Shown here piece by piece: positions 45,197-54,822 of a stretch of 64,000 nt of DNA (positions within the stretch are counted from its first letter, which is position 1; every line of letters starts with the position of its first letter). Source of the stretch: Clostridium magnum DSM 2767 (lineage in GTDB: Bacteria; Bacillota; Clostridia; Clostridiales; Clostridiaceae). The notes under the pieces were generated by a model that made no database searches, had not been told where the DNA came from, and saw nothing but the letters and a program-made list of their open reading frames with translations. The stretch is from contig NZ_LWAE01000003.1 of NCBI RefSeq assembly GCF_001623875.1, positions 558,001 to 622,000 of the forward strand, given 5' to 3'. The position numbers and the translations under genes were made by a program.

Positions 45197-46396
45197 TTAA
45201 TCCTCCTCCTTCGTAAGTATAGTTGCCACAACATTATTACCAAAGCCACCAAAGTTTACTGCAAGACCAGCTTTAGCACCTTCTACTTGACGACCTGCTG
45301 CTTCCCCTCTTAGCTGTCTAACAATTTCTACAACCTGTGAAACTCCCGTTGCTCCCAGTGGATGACCCTTAGCCTTTAAGCCTCCTGATGTGTTAATTGG
45401 AATTTTACCACCAATCTTTGTGTCGCCATTCCTAGCTGCTATATGGCCCTCACCTCTCTTAAAGAAACCAACCTCTTCAGATTCTACAATTTCTAATATC
45501 TGAAAAGCATCATGGAGCTCTGCTACATCCATATCTTCAGGTTTTAACCCAGCCATTTCATATGCTCTCTGTGCTGCTAATCTTACTGCCAGTAGATCTG
45601 TAGGAACTTCTCTTTCTGCCACAGCATGAGTGTCTGTAGCCTGACCGATTCCTGCAATTTTAACTGGTTTCTTAGCAAATCTACTAGTCTTATCCATTGC
45701 ACACAACAAAACTGCTGCTGCTCCATCGGATACCGGACAAACTGAATACAGTCTTAGTGGAGATGCCACATAAGGATTTATTATACCTGCATCCTCATCC
45801 TCAGTAATTGCATATAAATCTGGAACAGTTTGAATATGTGCTACTGGATTGTGAACTGCATTTTCATGATTTTTAACTGAGACTATTGCTAAATCCTTTT
45901 CGGTTATTCCGTACTTTTCCATACATAATCTTGTAAACATTCCTGCAAAGGTAGGCAATGTTATACCATAATCATATTCAGCCTCTGGATGAAGCATTGT
46001 AGCAACAAAGTCTGTACCTTCCCATCCACTTACAACTCTCATCATCTCTCCGCCAACAACCAAGACCACATCACACATACCACTTGCAATTGCCATATAT
46101 CCTAATTTTATTGCTGAAGATCCTGAGGCTGGCCCATTTTCTATAGTTTCTGCCATTGCTGGTCTTAAATTTAAAGTATCCACAAGAGCTGAGGCAACAC
46201 CACTTTGTCTATTAAGAAAACTAGCTCCCATTGTAGCTACAAAAACCTGATCAATTCCATGCTCACCTAGAAGAGTTTTTACCCCTGCATCATCAAGGGC
46301 TTCAGTAGCTGCCATACAAAGCATGTCGGTAAAAGTCCCCCCTGTCATTTTACCAAACTTAGTATGGCCTACACCTACAATACCTACTTCGCGCAT
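45197..46396 (-). CDS. Thiolase-like protein lacking the usual nucleophilic cysteine
   Basis: This 399-residue protein has the SCP2/archaeal thiolase fold: VGIVGVGHTKFGK, DVVLVVGGEMM, AELHDAFQILE, GLKAKGHPLGATG (catalytic His) and the C-terminal VNFGGFGNNVVATIL. At the nucleophile position, where relatives read ACASG, this protein reads GPASG, so the acyl-accepting cysteine is a proline. Either the protein uses another residue, or it is a non-acylating member whose role is to bind a CoA ester with its DUF35 partner. It overlaps the GNAT-like gene by 13 bases. Confidence 0.88.
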   Translation of the reverse strand: MREVGIVGVGHTKFGKMTGGTFTDMLCMAATEALDDAGVKTLLGEHGIDQVFVATMGASFLNRQSGVASALVDTLNLRPAMAETIENGPASGSSAIKLGYMAIASGMCDVVLVVGGEMMRVVSGWEGTDFVATMLHPEAEYDYGITLPTFAGMFTRLCMEKYGITEKDLAIVSVKNHENAVHNPVAHIQTVPDLYAITEDEDAGIINPYVASPLRLYSVCPVSDGAAAVLLCAMDKTSRFAKKPVKIAGIGQATDTHAVAEREVPTDLLAVRLAAQRAYEMAGLKPEDMDVAELHDAFQILEIVESEEVGFFKRGEGHIAARNGDTKIGGKIPINTSGGLKAKGHPLGATGVSQVVEIVRQLRGEAAGRQVEGAKAGLAVNFGGFGNNVVATILTKEED

Positions 46397-47067
46397 CTTT
46401 TATACCCTGGAATTTGAGCATAAGTTTCAGGGAGGATTGGATTATCTGCAGTTTTTAGTAACTCTTCTTTAACAGGACGGCGTCCAGCTAACTTCTCTCC
46501 CTTATGCTTTTCCCATAATGCTTTAGTTAAAACATAGGTTGGCACTCCACCAAGCTCATGCCAGGTTTCTGGTCTAGATTCTAATTCATACTCTATCATC
46601 CATCTCTTAAATCCATTTGGACTTTCTGCAACTATCCAAACTTCTTCTTGTTTCAATATATCTAAATGGTATTCCATCTTTGCTGCAAATAGCTGTGCTC
46701 CGATTCTAAGTCCTTGCCTTAAAGTCATAGTATGATAAGACATTCCAACCTTATCATCAACTAAGCGACCATTAACAATTCCTACTATAACTCCATCTAT
46801 TGTTCCAATTAAGCAATATTCATCTTTTACCCTATAACGATAGTATCCTAATAATTCTGAGTATATTCTAGATGCAACTATATCATAAAAATCCTTTTCA
46901 ACTGTCATAAGAGGTTTTACAGCCTCTAATATATGGGGAACTTCCTCTCTTGCTATTTGGCGAATTACTAACTTTTGCCCATTAGCCATAGTTATTACCT
47001 TTGGAGGGTATGGTGCCATTGGAGTTTCAACTGGTCTTAAGCTTTGTTCCATTTTATCAACTATCAT
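46384..47067 (-). CDS. GNAT-like N-acyltransferase domain protein
   Basis: This 227-residue soluble protein has a central acetyltransferase-like segment (LVIRQIAREEVPHILEAVKPL, CLIGTIDGVIVGIVNGRL), though the acetyl-CoA loop is not a clean RxxGxG. The ATG at 47067 has AAGGAAG 7 bases upstream; the longer TTG start contains that site. The substrate is unknown. It is coupled to the thiolase-like gene and follows the cyclase-family hydrolase, which suggests that it acts on the same CoA or acyl pathway. Confidence 0.65.
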   Translation of the reverse strand: MIVDKMEQSLRPVETPMAPYPPKVITMANGQKLVIRQIAREEVPHILEAVKPLMTVEKDFYDIVASRIYSELLGYYRYRVKDEYCLIGTIDGVIVGIVNGRLVDDKVGMSYHTMTLRQGLRIGAQLFAAKMEYHLDILKQEEVWIVAESPNGFKRWMIEYELESRPETWHELGGVPTYVLTKALWEKHKGEKLAGRRPVKEELLKTADNPILPETYAQIPGYKRCAK

Positions 47068-47168
47068 ATTTATACTTCCTTTCAAAATTTATTTTTTGAA
47101 ACTCCCCTTCCTTACATCAGAGGAGCCGTCCATTTACACAAAATTAAAAATTTCGCTTCTCTGCTTAC

Positions 47169-47960
47169 CTAATCTGTATCAAATGCAACTATACGGCTTA
47201 TACAGGATTCTCCACCTTCAAATCTCCAAGGAAAACATCCTATTATTAATCTCTTGCCTAGTACCTTATCTATATCTCCACCTACATTTTCAGCATGAAC
47301 AATATTATCTGGGAATAAATCATAATGCATTAACTGATAATCTTCATCTGGCCAAAAATCTGTAATACCTTTTCCATATTTAGCTTTTAAGTACTTATCC
47401 GCCTTTTTAGCTTCTCTTGGAGCCCATTCACGAATCTTCGTATTCATTGGATGGTCTGCCGAACCACAATCCACTCCTATCCACTTAAACTCCATTTCCT
47501 TACACCATTTTGAAAATTCCTTTGTTGGACCCGGATGTCTGATCATAACTCTTTCTTCATCAGCTTCAGGTTCATCCCATCCGTATTTGTGATATCCTGT
47601 ATGAATAATTAATATATCACCCTTTCTAACATCTGCTCTTGCCATAATATCCTTAGAAGTATAAATTCCATAGTCTTCAGCTATATCAGAAATATCAACA
47701 ACAACTCCTGGTCCCACCAATTCTTCTAAAGGAATGGATGCAATATCTCTTCCATGGGTACAGAAGTGTAAGGAACCATCAAGGTGAGTACCTACGTGAT
47801 TTGAATGGGTTAATACTTGCCCATTTGCACCATTTGATGAAAGTCTCTTAAAGAATTTTATCTCCAGTGGCTCATAAGTTGGCCACGGTGGTGTTAAATG
47901 ACTTATTTTTTGAGTTAAATCATACATTTTAACATTTTTAAAATAATCAATAATGTTCAT
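47169..47960 (-). CDS. Cyclase-family metal-dependent hydrolase
   Basis: This 263-residue protein is of the cyclase/kynurenine-formamidase family. The metal-binding motif SNHVGTHLDGSLHF gives the HxGTHxD...H pattern, and DILIIHTGYHKYGW and GVDCGSADHP are also typical. Family members hydrolyse amide or imide bonds, including ring opening of isatin. In this locus it is a candidate to open a heterocyclic ring after hydroxylation. GGGGGAA precedes the ATG; the gene is 14 bases after the DUF1116 gene. Confidence 0.85.
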   Translation of the reverse strand: MNIIDYFKNVKMYDLTQKISHLTPPWPTYEPLEIKFFKRLSSNGANGQVLTHSNHVGTHLDGSLHFCTHGRDIASIPLEELVGPGVVVDISDIAEDYGIYTSKDIMARADVRKGDILIIHTGYHKYGWDEPEADEERVMIRHPGPTKEFSKWCKEMEFKWIGVDCGSADHPMNTKIREWAPREAKKADKYLKAKYGKGITDFWPDEDYQLMHYDLFPDNIVHAENVGGDIDKVLGKRLIIGCFPWRFEGGESCISRIVAFDTD

Positions 47961-47974
47961 AATATTCCCCCAAT

Positions 47975-49390
47975 TTATGATAAATTATTTTTTTCAATAA
48001 AAGATGTCAAAGCATCCTCAAAACACTTCATTGGTGGATTAACTACTCCCGCTCCAATCTGTCCAACTCCTGCCTTATTAGAAGCTATTCCAGTATTAAT
48101 CACAGGCAATATTCTTGTTTCTATAACTTTCCTCATATCTATTCCAGTAGGTACTCCTCTAAAATTGATATTAGGTATTTTGTAGGCATTGTTCTCTGCG
48201 CATGTAATCTCATACATAGTATTTGTATAATTGACTGCATCCTTAGGAGTGCCTCCTACAAATTGAACAATAGCTGGCGCTGTTGCCATAGCAAAGCCAC
48301 CGATTCCTGCTGTTTCTGTTATACAACTGTCTCCAAGATCTGGATTTGCATCACTTTCATCAAAACCCGGAAAATATAAACCGTTGACCATTTCACAAGG
48401 AGCTGTAAACCACTCTTTTCCTGTTCCAGCCATTCTAATACCAAAATCAGTACCATTCCTCGACATGGTATATATTACTGTGCTGTATTCAATATCCTGT
48501 AGTGGGTCTAAACTGCATTTGCAAGCAGGCATGGAAACGTTTAAGAAAAAGTGATCATTTTTATCTATAAAGGTTAAAACTTCTGCCTTTTGTTCATTAG
48601 AAAAATTAGTTTTAACTATAGCTGGTGCAAGTTCTCTGAAGAGAAGTGATGTTGCAGCCTTATTCCTATTGTGGCCTTCATCACCCATTTGAAGAAATTG
48701 AGTAATTATTGTTTTTAAATCTATATCACCTTTTATTTCCAGGGCTTCTTTAAGTACTGGGGCAAGTGATTGTTCCATCCAATATAGTCTATTAAGTACT
48801 TCACTACTATATGCTCCAAATCTTAAAACCTTTCCCAAGCCTTCATTAAATGTGCAATAAGCATAATTTCCAAAGGTTTTGTTTTGCAAAATCCATACAG
48901 GCATTGAATAAGTAACTACTCCTGCCATTGGTCCCACCGCTGAATGATGATGACAAGGATCAAAGGTTATTTCCCCTGATGCTGCCAATTTCAAAGCATC
49001 TTCTTCACCCTTTGCTAGATTTTCATAAATTAGGCCACCAATTATAGCTCCTTTAAGTGGTTCACTCATTCTGTCCCAGTTTATAGGAGGGCCTGCATGG
49101 AGGATTGTTTTCTTTGTCATCCCAGGTATTACCTCTCCAGCTTTACCTACACCAATAAGGATTGGTTGAGCAGACAGTAACCTGCTAATTGCTTCTTTAT
49201 TAGCCTTTTCTATTTTATCAGCTATGTCTTTTTCTTCTAAAAGAGAAAGTCCTTTACTTTCCTCACTTGGTGGTCTCCAGTTGACGTGAATACATGGTAC
49301 TTGCTGCTCTTTTAAATCCTTGCAAAAGGATTCTAATCCCAAATTTATTACTTTTATATCTTTACCAAACAATTCATTTATTGCACTCAA
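47975..49390 (-). CDS. DUF1116 family protein (AllG/YlbE-like carbamoyltransferase component)
   Basis: This protein is about 471 residues, with INWDRMSEPLKGAIIGGLIYENLA, FDPCHHHSAVGPMAGVVTYSM and GTGKEWFTAP blocks typical of DUF1116. In E. coli a DUF1116 protein (AllG), with FdrA (AllF) and a DUF2877 protein (AllH), makes up oxamate carbamoyltransferase of the allantoin pathway. All three families are present side by side here. I place the start at a TTG (49390), 7 bases after AAGGAAG. The true substrate is unknown. Confidence 0.87.
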   Translation of the reverse strand: MSAINELFGKDIKVINLGLESFCKDLKEQQVPCIHVNWRPPSEESKGLSLLEEKDIADKIEKANKEAISRLLSAQPILIGVGKAGEVIPGMTKKTILHAGPPINWDRMSEPLKGAIIGGLIYENLAKGEEDALKLAASGEITFDPCHHHSAVGPMAGVVTYSMPVWILQNKTFGNYAYCTFNEGLGKVLRFGAYSSEVLNRLYWMEQSLAPVLKEALEIKGDIDLKTIITQFLQMGDEGHNRNKAATSLLFRELAPAIVKTNFSNEQKAEVLTFIDKNDHFFLNVSMPACKCSLDPLQDIEYSTVIYTMSRNGTDFGIRMAGTGKEWFTAPCEMVNGLYFPGFDESDANPDLGDSCITETAGIGGFAMATAPAIVQFVGGTPKDAVNYTNTMYEITCAENNAYKIPNINFRGVPTGIDMRKVIETRILPVINTGIASNKAGVGQIGAGVVNPPMKCFEDALTSFIEKNNLS

Positions 49391-49412
49391 ACTAATCACT
49401 TCCTTTCACAAC

Positions 49413-50984
49413 CTACTTGTTTAGCCTCTTCATCAATTTTGCACAATATCTAACCGCTTGTGCATTTGATGGCATAAGGATTACTCCTGCCGCTTCTAAC
49501 TTTTCCTTTTGCTCTCTATAATTTTGCGGATCAGCCTCTGTGCCACAAATGTAACCAACTACGCTAAGATACTTGCCCTTGCTCTCCATATTTTTCTTTG
49601 CAGCTATTATTCCTGGTACCATTTCTCCTGCTGGGTCAATATTAGAACCATAGCCAATTACAAAATCCATAAGTATTATAGCAACCTCTTCATCCTCTGC
49701 TTCCTTAGGTAGTCTATCTACCCTACCCATAGGATCAATCATAGGATGTGGTTTTCCAATGGTAAAGTCATCATCTCCTAAATCAATACAGGTATTCATT
49801 TCGCTTTTTTGAATATTTTTTAGTCTAAGTTTAGACTTAAGAGGAATATTAGAATATACATCAAAGCCTTCTTTATCTAAAAGCTTCATTGCTTCGTCAG
49901 CCAAAGTTCCACCAGTGTATAAGGCTCTTATATACTTTTGATCTTTGTGAAATCTTACAGCCTCTTTTTCTACTAATGAGTCTAATTCTTCCTCTGGTTG
50001 AGTAAATCCAGAATAGTCATAAACAGGAGTTCCCTTTGACAATGCTACCGCCTTAAAAGCAGCATCTTCCAAGCTTATACATGCATAAGCTCCAGTTGCT
50101 TCAATTGCCTTTCTATCTCCACCGATAAAATCTACAACTACAGGTTTATCAGTACTCTTTACCATCTCTAATATTTTTTTAGCAACTTCAGGAGCTGGTG
50201 GTTTGGATATTAATACGATTACCTTTGTTTCAGAATCTTCTATCAATGCTTTAAAGCCTTCTATCATCATTATTCCGCCAACATCACTCTTTAAATCTCT
50301 TCCACCAGTACCTATAGCTTGAGATATTCCGCCACCTAGTTTATCAATAAGCACTGTAACCTCTTGCGTTCCCGTACCTGATGCTCCAACAACTCCTATA
50401 TCTCCTTTTCTAACTACATTTGCAAAGCAAAGTGGAACATGATTTATTATGGCAGTTCCGCAGTCAGGACCCATTACTAGTAACCCCTTATCCCTGCCCA
50501 TCTTCTTTAACTCAATTTCCTCTTCTAAAGTAACATTGTCACTAAAAAGCATAACATTGAGGCCATTTTTAAGAGCTTTTCTTACCTCATCTGCAGCATA
50601 CTTTCCTGGAAGAGAGATGATTGCCATATTTGCATCTTTCATATGTTTAAGTGCTGCATTAAATGTATTAGGTTTGTATTCCTGTTCTGCTTCACTTTTT
50701 TCATCCTTTGAATTTAAAAGCTCATTAACCCTATTTATAATTTTTTCTCCTGCTGCATCTTCCTCTTCCGATACATAGGCAGCTATAAAAAAATCATTAG
50801 GTGTTAAACCTTCTACTTCAGCATTACTTAGTTTTAAATTACCTGCTAATTCCTTATTTAAATCAGTCCCCATGCCCACTATAATTTCTTTAACATAAGG
50901 CAGCTTTTTTATTTCCTTGGTAATAACCATTAAAGCAACAGAATCATAATATGTGTTTTTTCTAATATCTACACAAAGATTCAT
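49413..50984 (-). CDS. fdrA: FdrA-family protein (AllF-like carbamoyltransferase component)
   Basis: This 523-residue protein is related to succinyl-CoA synthetase alpha chains. It contains an N-terminal DUF domain, RKGDIGVVGASGTGTQEVT, GGGISQAIGTGGRDLKSDVGG, MGPDCGTAI and a C-terminal half with SVVGYICGTEADPQNY. In E. coli, FdrA is needed for oxalurate carbamoyl transfer. Good ribosome site AGGAGG. It lies between the DUF2877 and DUF1116 genes in the same direction, with a carbamate kinase gene 10 kb downstream in the next operon. Confidence 0.93.
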   Translation of the reverse strand: MNLCVDIRKNTYYDSVALMVITKEIKKLPYVKEIIVGMGTDLNKELAGNLKLSNAEVEGLTPNDFFIAAYVSEEEDAAGEKIINRVNELLNSKDEKSEAEQEYKPNTFNAALKHMKDANMAIISLPGKYAADEVRKALKNGLNVMLFSDNVTLEEEIELKKMGRDKGLLVMGPDCGTAIINHVPLCFANVVRKGDIGVVGASGTGTQEVTVLIDKLGGGISQAIGTGGRDLKSDVGGIMMIEGFKALIEDSETKVIVLISKPPAPEVAKKILEMVKSTDKPVVVDFIGGDRKAIEATGAYACISLEDAAFKAVALSKGTPVYDYSGFTQPEEELDSLVEKEAVRFHKDQKYIRALYTGGTLADEAMKLLDKEGFDVYSNIPLKSKLRLKNIQKSEMNTCIDLGDDDFTIGKPHPMIDPMGRVDRLPKEAEDEEVAIILMDFVIGYGSNIDPAGEMVPGIIAAKKNMESKGKYLSVVGYICGTEADPQNYREQKEKLEAAGVILMPSNAQAVRYCAKLMKRLNK

Positions 50985-51055
50985 TTAACAAATCCTCCTA
51001 TATCTATAACATTTTTCAAATTATTTTTGTGAATTATCAAGATATGTGTCTTTGC

Positions 51056-52021
51056 TTAAAAATATTTCTCTCCATTAAACTTTATGTTATTTACAATCTT
51101 AAACCCCACGTAAATTCCTAGAATCGTATCTGTCCCAGATGTTTCCCCCACCTCAGTGGCATCTTTTACTTTTTGCAAGATTATCTGCTCTTCTGTTTCA
51201 CATAAAAGAGCTAAAATAAGACTTTTAACCAATTGTGAACTCTTGCCCACTGATGATAACATTAACATTTCAGAACTAGCTCTTGTAGTTCCCTCTAGCC
51301 CTTGTCTTATTATTGCTGAATTTAAGTTATAAGCTTCTGATACCTTAATGCCATAATACTTAGTTAAATAAATAAGAGATATCATAAACCCAGATATAAA
51401 GTCATCCATAGAAGGAGTAAGTCCTACACCGGATCCAATAAGTTTTCTTGAAGAATATGAGATTTTATCTAAATTATTTTCTATGACCAAATCAATAAAT
51501 TCATAAAATCTTTCAATAATAAATGTATATTTTTCTTCTAATCCCTCTTCAACCTGTATATTAATATTAAAACATCTATAATTTTCTTCTAGGTACATAA
51601 CAAGAGGAGCAATAAAACTAAATTTGCCATATAAATTTATTCCTCTTTCTAAACTTTGAAGATTTTTTTCAATACTGCTATAAGAAACAGGTTTAAAATT
51701 CAACTCAGGTTCTGAGTTCCACTTTTTAGCTTCACTGACATCAATATAAATTCCAGCAGCATTACTATAAATTCTTCTTTTATGTAAAATAAACTCCATA
51801 TCTTGATAAATATTTAATGCTGTAAAATCTAAATTTCCTTCACCATCAATAGCAACGGACATTGGATAAATCTTTCTGTCGGAATTTAAAATAGTAATAA
51901 ATTCATCTTTAACTGTTACAAGATTACATGTATTTTTAAATACAGAATGGACCTTAGCCTTTAAAACTAAATCATTATCAATTCTTGCTGATAACATATC
52001 ACAAATAGTAGTTGCTCTCAC
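51056..52021 (-). CDS. DUF2877 family protein (AllH-like carbamoyltransferase component)
   Basis: This 321-residue protein has the DUF2877 signature GSGVGLTPSMDDFISGFMISL and a C-terminal GTTRASSEMLMLSSVGKSSQ. It is the AllH partner in the E. coli oxamate carbamoyltransferase. It is the first gene of the operon; the start (GTG at 52021) has GGAAGG about 12 bases upstream, and a later ATG is possible. The sequence upstream (52022-52347) contains no gene and no promoter that I can place firmly. Confidence 0.85.
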   Translation of the reverse strand: MRATTICDMLSARIDNDLVLKAKVHSVFKNTCNLVTVKDEFITILNSDRKIYPMSVAIDGEGNLDFTALNIYQDMEFILHKRRIYSNAAGIYIDVSEAKKWNSEPELNFKPVSYSSIEKNLQSLERGINLYGKFSFIAPLVMYLEENYRCFNINIQVEEGLEEKYTFIIERFYEFIDLVIENNLDKISYSSRKLIGSGVGLTPSMDDFISGFMISLIYLTKYYGIKVSEAYNLNSAIIRQGLEGTTRASSEMLMLSSVGKSSQLVKSLILALLCETEEQIILQKVKDATEVGETSGTDTILGIYVGFKIVNNIKFNGEKYF

Positions 52022-52347
52022 CTATAATCAGATCCTTCCTCTATATTTTATTACAATATACGGCGATATTTTTAACCCAAATTATATGTTAAATATTGTT
52101 AAATCTACAATATAATATTAACATACTTATTTTCAAATAACTTTGTAAAAACTTTCTAAAGATTTGTTCGAATATTTGTTAATACTTTACAACATAAAAA
52201 ATATGAAGGAATTGTTGAAAGGATGCATAAAAAAATGCATTGGACTATAAAGGAATATTCCAATTGGTAGTTTCAATATAAAAATAAAGTAATATTATAT
52301 ATCTAATGGTACCAATACTTTAAAAAGTTTTAGAGAGAGTGATTAGA

Positions 52348-52642
52348 ATGCGCATATCTATAGATAAAAATATACCTACTCCAATTTATATCCAAATAAA
52401 AAATGAAATACGTGAAATGGATAATGGAAGAACTTGAAAAGACACTTAAAGATAATCCTAACGCAAAGTTTATTTATACTATACCAGACTACCACAATCC
52501 AACAGGAAGAACGATGAGTTTAGACAGAAGAAAAAAATTAGTAGAACTAGCCAACCGATATGATATGGTTATAATAGAGAATAATCCTTCTTTCCAAATG
52601 GAAATTACAATTATTCCAATAAAAGCTATTACTAAGTTATAA
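52348..52642 (+). pseudogene. Remnant of a MocR-type (GntR-aminotransferase) regulator
   Basis: The first frame (52348-52437) encodes IDKNIPTPIYIQIKNEIRE, the start of a GntR winged-helix domain, then stops. The overlapping frame continues with aminotransferase-like FIYTIPDYHNPTGRTMSLDR and KKLVELANRYDMVIIENNPS and stops early. The rest of the DNA-binding domain and most of the PLP domain are missing. An internal deletion and frameshift in a MocR/PdxR-like gene explains this best. It is not functional as a regulator. Confidence 0.8.
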
Positions 52643-52748
52643 TAAATATAATATAACTTAACAATAGCTTTTGAATTTATAATATACTTTAAATTAATTC
52701 TTTAAACAAACCTTTTGAAATCAGCATTAACTTAGTTGGGTTTAAAAT

Positions 52749-54683
52749 TTAACATTCCTGATCAACTTTATTTCTTTCTAACTCATCATTTAATCTTTCC
52801 GCTTGAACTACGATATCTTCTGTAGTAGAAGTTAACTCCTCTACCGAGGCACCAGTTTCTTCTAAATCTGCAAACATATTCTTAATATTAGCTGTTACCG
52901 TATGTATGGCATCGCCTAATGTAGATACAAGTGACACAATACTATCTAGAGCTAACTGCACTTTTTCATTATTTTGTGTGGCCATTGACACAGTATTTTG
53001 TGACTCTTCCGCTAACTTTTTTACTTCTGCAGCTACTACAGCAAAGCTTTTACCAAATTCCCCGGCCCTTGCGGCTTCAATACTAGCATTAAGTGCTAAT
53101 AAATTCGTTTGTGAAGCAATGTCCATTATAGCATCTGACATCTTTAAATAACCTGCAAAGCTAGTTCTTAAATCATCTACTCCTGTTATTGCATCATTTG
53201 AAGATTTGTCTATGAACTTCATTTTTTCAGTTATACTGGACATACCTTGTGCTGTACTATCAGTAACTGTACTTAATCCAGTTAAAGCAGTATGGATAGA
53301 TGCTATATCATTATTTAGCTTATCCAAAAACTCCTGCTGAAGTACTGATATGTCTTGAGTTCTGGCAAACAAGGTTTCAACAGTTCTATGTTCCGTTACA
53401 CTTTTCTCATGTTCCTCAAGAATTTTCTTTCTATTGTATTCAAGACAATTGTCAACTACATTATTACCATCTGCAATAGCAATAGCCATAGATCTACAAT
53501 TTTTATATCCGCAAGCAGAACAATCAACTATCTTTTCTTCCCCAGTAGATTTAAGTAATTTCCTAAAACTATCAGCTATTTCAGATTCAGATAACCTAGT
53601 TTTTGATGATCTATCAATATAAGAAACTTCAAAATCAGACATCCTTAAAGTTTTGTTAAGACTGTTTATTATATCTTCAGGTGAAACTTTCTTAAAAAAA
53701 CCTTTTTTTCTAGAAGTTATTGACTGTGTTTTTTTCAACAACAATGCATCCATTTCATCTATGGTAAAAGTTTTTTCTGTTGCAGTGCCTATTGCACACC
53801 CTTCTGAGCAATTAAGTATATCTATTATTAAAGGCAAATTATTAGGCCTCTTATCTAATTCACTCAAATACTGTTGAACTAAATTGGGACCTTCTATCTT
53901 CTTTATGTGATATATCTTCCCAAAGACTTGTTCAACACATTCCTTCAAACCTCCTGGAGTTGGGTACCAAAATCCCACTAAGCTTTCTGGCGAATCAAAA
54001 CCAGCTTCTTCCAAGGAACCTTCTTTATTATACATGTCCATTAAACTCTTAAAGGTTACATTGTAATCGATAATATGCCATCTGGCAAATTCATCACTTT
54101 TTGCTATGCAAGGTGAAATAGCTGCAATCTTACCCTTGAAACCATCATATTTCTTTAGGTAAACAGCCGCACAATGCATTGGAGATCCTATAGGACTTAA
54201 GTAAGGTAATAAATTAGGATAATATCTCTCTATACTATTTACTATTACTGGACAGGGTTGGGATATAATTGACCTCAATCCTTTCTCCTTAATGGCTTTC
54301 ACATATAATACAGTAGTAATATCTGCTCCAAAACTTACATCATATATAAGTTTCACACCTTTTCTTTTTAACCATCCAAATACTTTTTTATATTCATTTG
54401 GATAATTTAACAAGAATGCAGGTGCGACAATTACTGAGACTTCCTCTCCCTTATTTAATGCATTTATAAAATCATCGGCATTATCTAAATAAACTCTAGC
54501 ATCATGTGGGCAATTTTTTATGCACTCACCACAAGAAACACAGTTTTCTTCATTCACATTAATTTTCAACTTGTCTCCTTGCCTTATAACTGTATTTGCA
54601 AGAAACTGAGGACATGAACGAATGCATTTATTACACCCTTCACATCTATCTTCCAAGGAAACAATTAATTTCTCTACTAGCAT
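52749..54683 (-). CDS. Soluble chemoreceptor fused to ferredoxin and [FeFe]-hydrogenase-like domains
   Basis: This 644-residue protein has no membrane helix. Two [4Fe-4S] ferredoxin motifs (Cys14-17-20-24 and Cys48-51-54-58) are followed by an H-cluster-type hydrogenase domain (about 80-330). Its three cysteine loops read SQPCP (Cys144), SPCIAKSDE and NCSEGC, in place of TSCCP, MPCxxK and CxGGC. An extra Fe-S domain ([13 protein letters not shown], near 395) precedes a chemoreceptor signalling domain with tip [20 protein letters not shown]. The degenerate loops fit a sensory rather than catalytic hydrogenase. I infer redox or H2 sensing linked to chemotaxis. The gene is monocistronic. Confidence 0.9.
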   Translation of the reverse strand: MLVEKLIVSLEDRCEGCNKCIRSCPQFLANTVIRQGDKLKINVNEENCVSCGECIKNCPHDARVYLDNADDFINALNKGEEVSVIVAPAFLLNYPNEYKKVFGWLKRKGVKLIYDVSFGADITTVLYVKAIKEKGLRSIISQPCPVIVNSIERYYPNLLPYLSPIGSPMHCAAVYLKKYDGFKGKIAAISPCIAKSDEFARWHIIDYNVTFKSLMDMYNKEGSLEEAGFDSPESLVGFWYPTPGGLKECVEQVFGKIYHIKKIEGPNLVQQYLSELDKRPNNLPLIIDILNCSEGCAIGTATEKTFTIDEMDALLLKKTQSITSRKKGFFKKVSPEDIINSLNKTLRMSDFEVSYIDRSSKTRLSESEIADSFRKLLKSTGEEKIVDCSACGYKNCRSMAIAIADGNNVVDNCLEYNRKKILEEHEKSVTEHRTVETLFARTQDISVLQQEFLDKLNNDIASIHTALTGLSTVTDSTAQGMSSITEKMKFIDKSSNDAITGVDDLRTSFAGYLKMSDAIMDIASQTNLLALNASIEAARAGEFGKSFAVVAAEVKKLAEESQNTVSMATQNNEKVQLALDSIVSLVSTLGDAIHTVTANIKNMFADLEETGASVEELTSTTEDIVVQAERLNDELERNKVDQEC

Positions 54684-54822
54684 ATACTTTCCTCATCCTT
54701 CCAAAGTATATATTATAATTTTGAATTTTCTGTTTGGTTTTTATTAATATATTCTACAAATAGTTCCACTTTCCTCTATTTGGGTTATTATAAGTTAAAT
54801 TTGTTATAAAATCCTAATGTAA

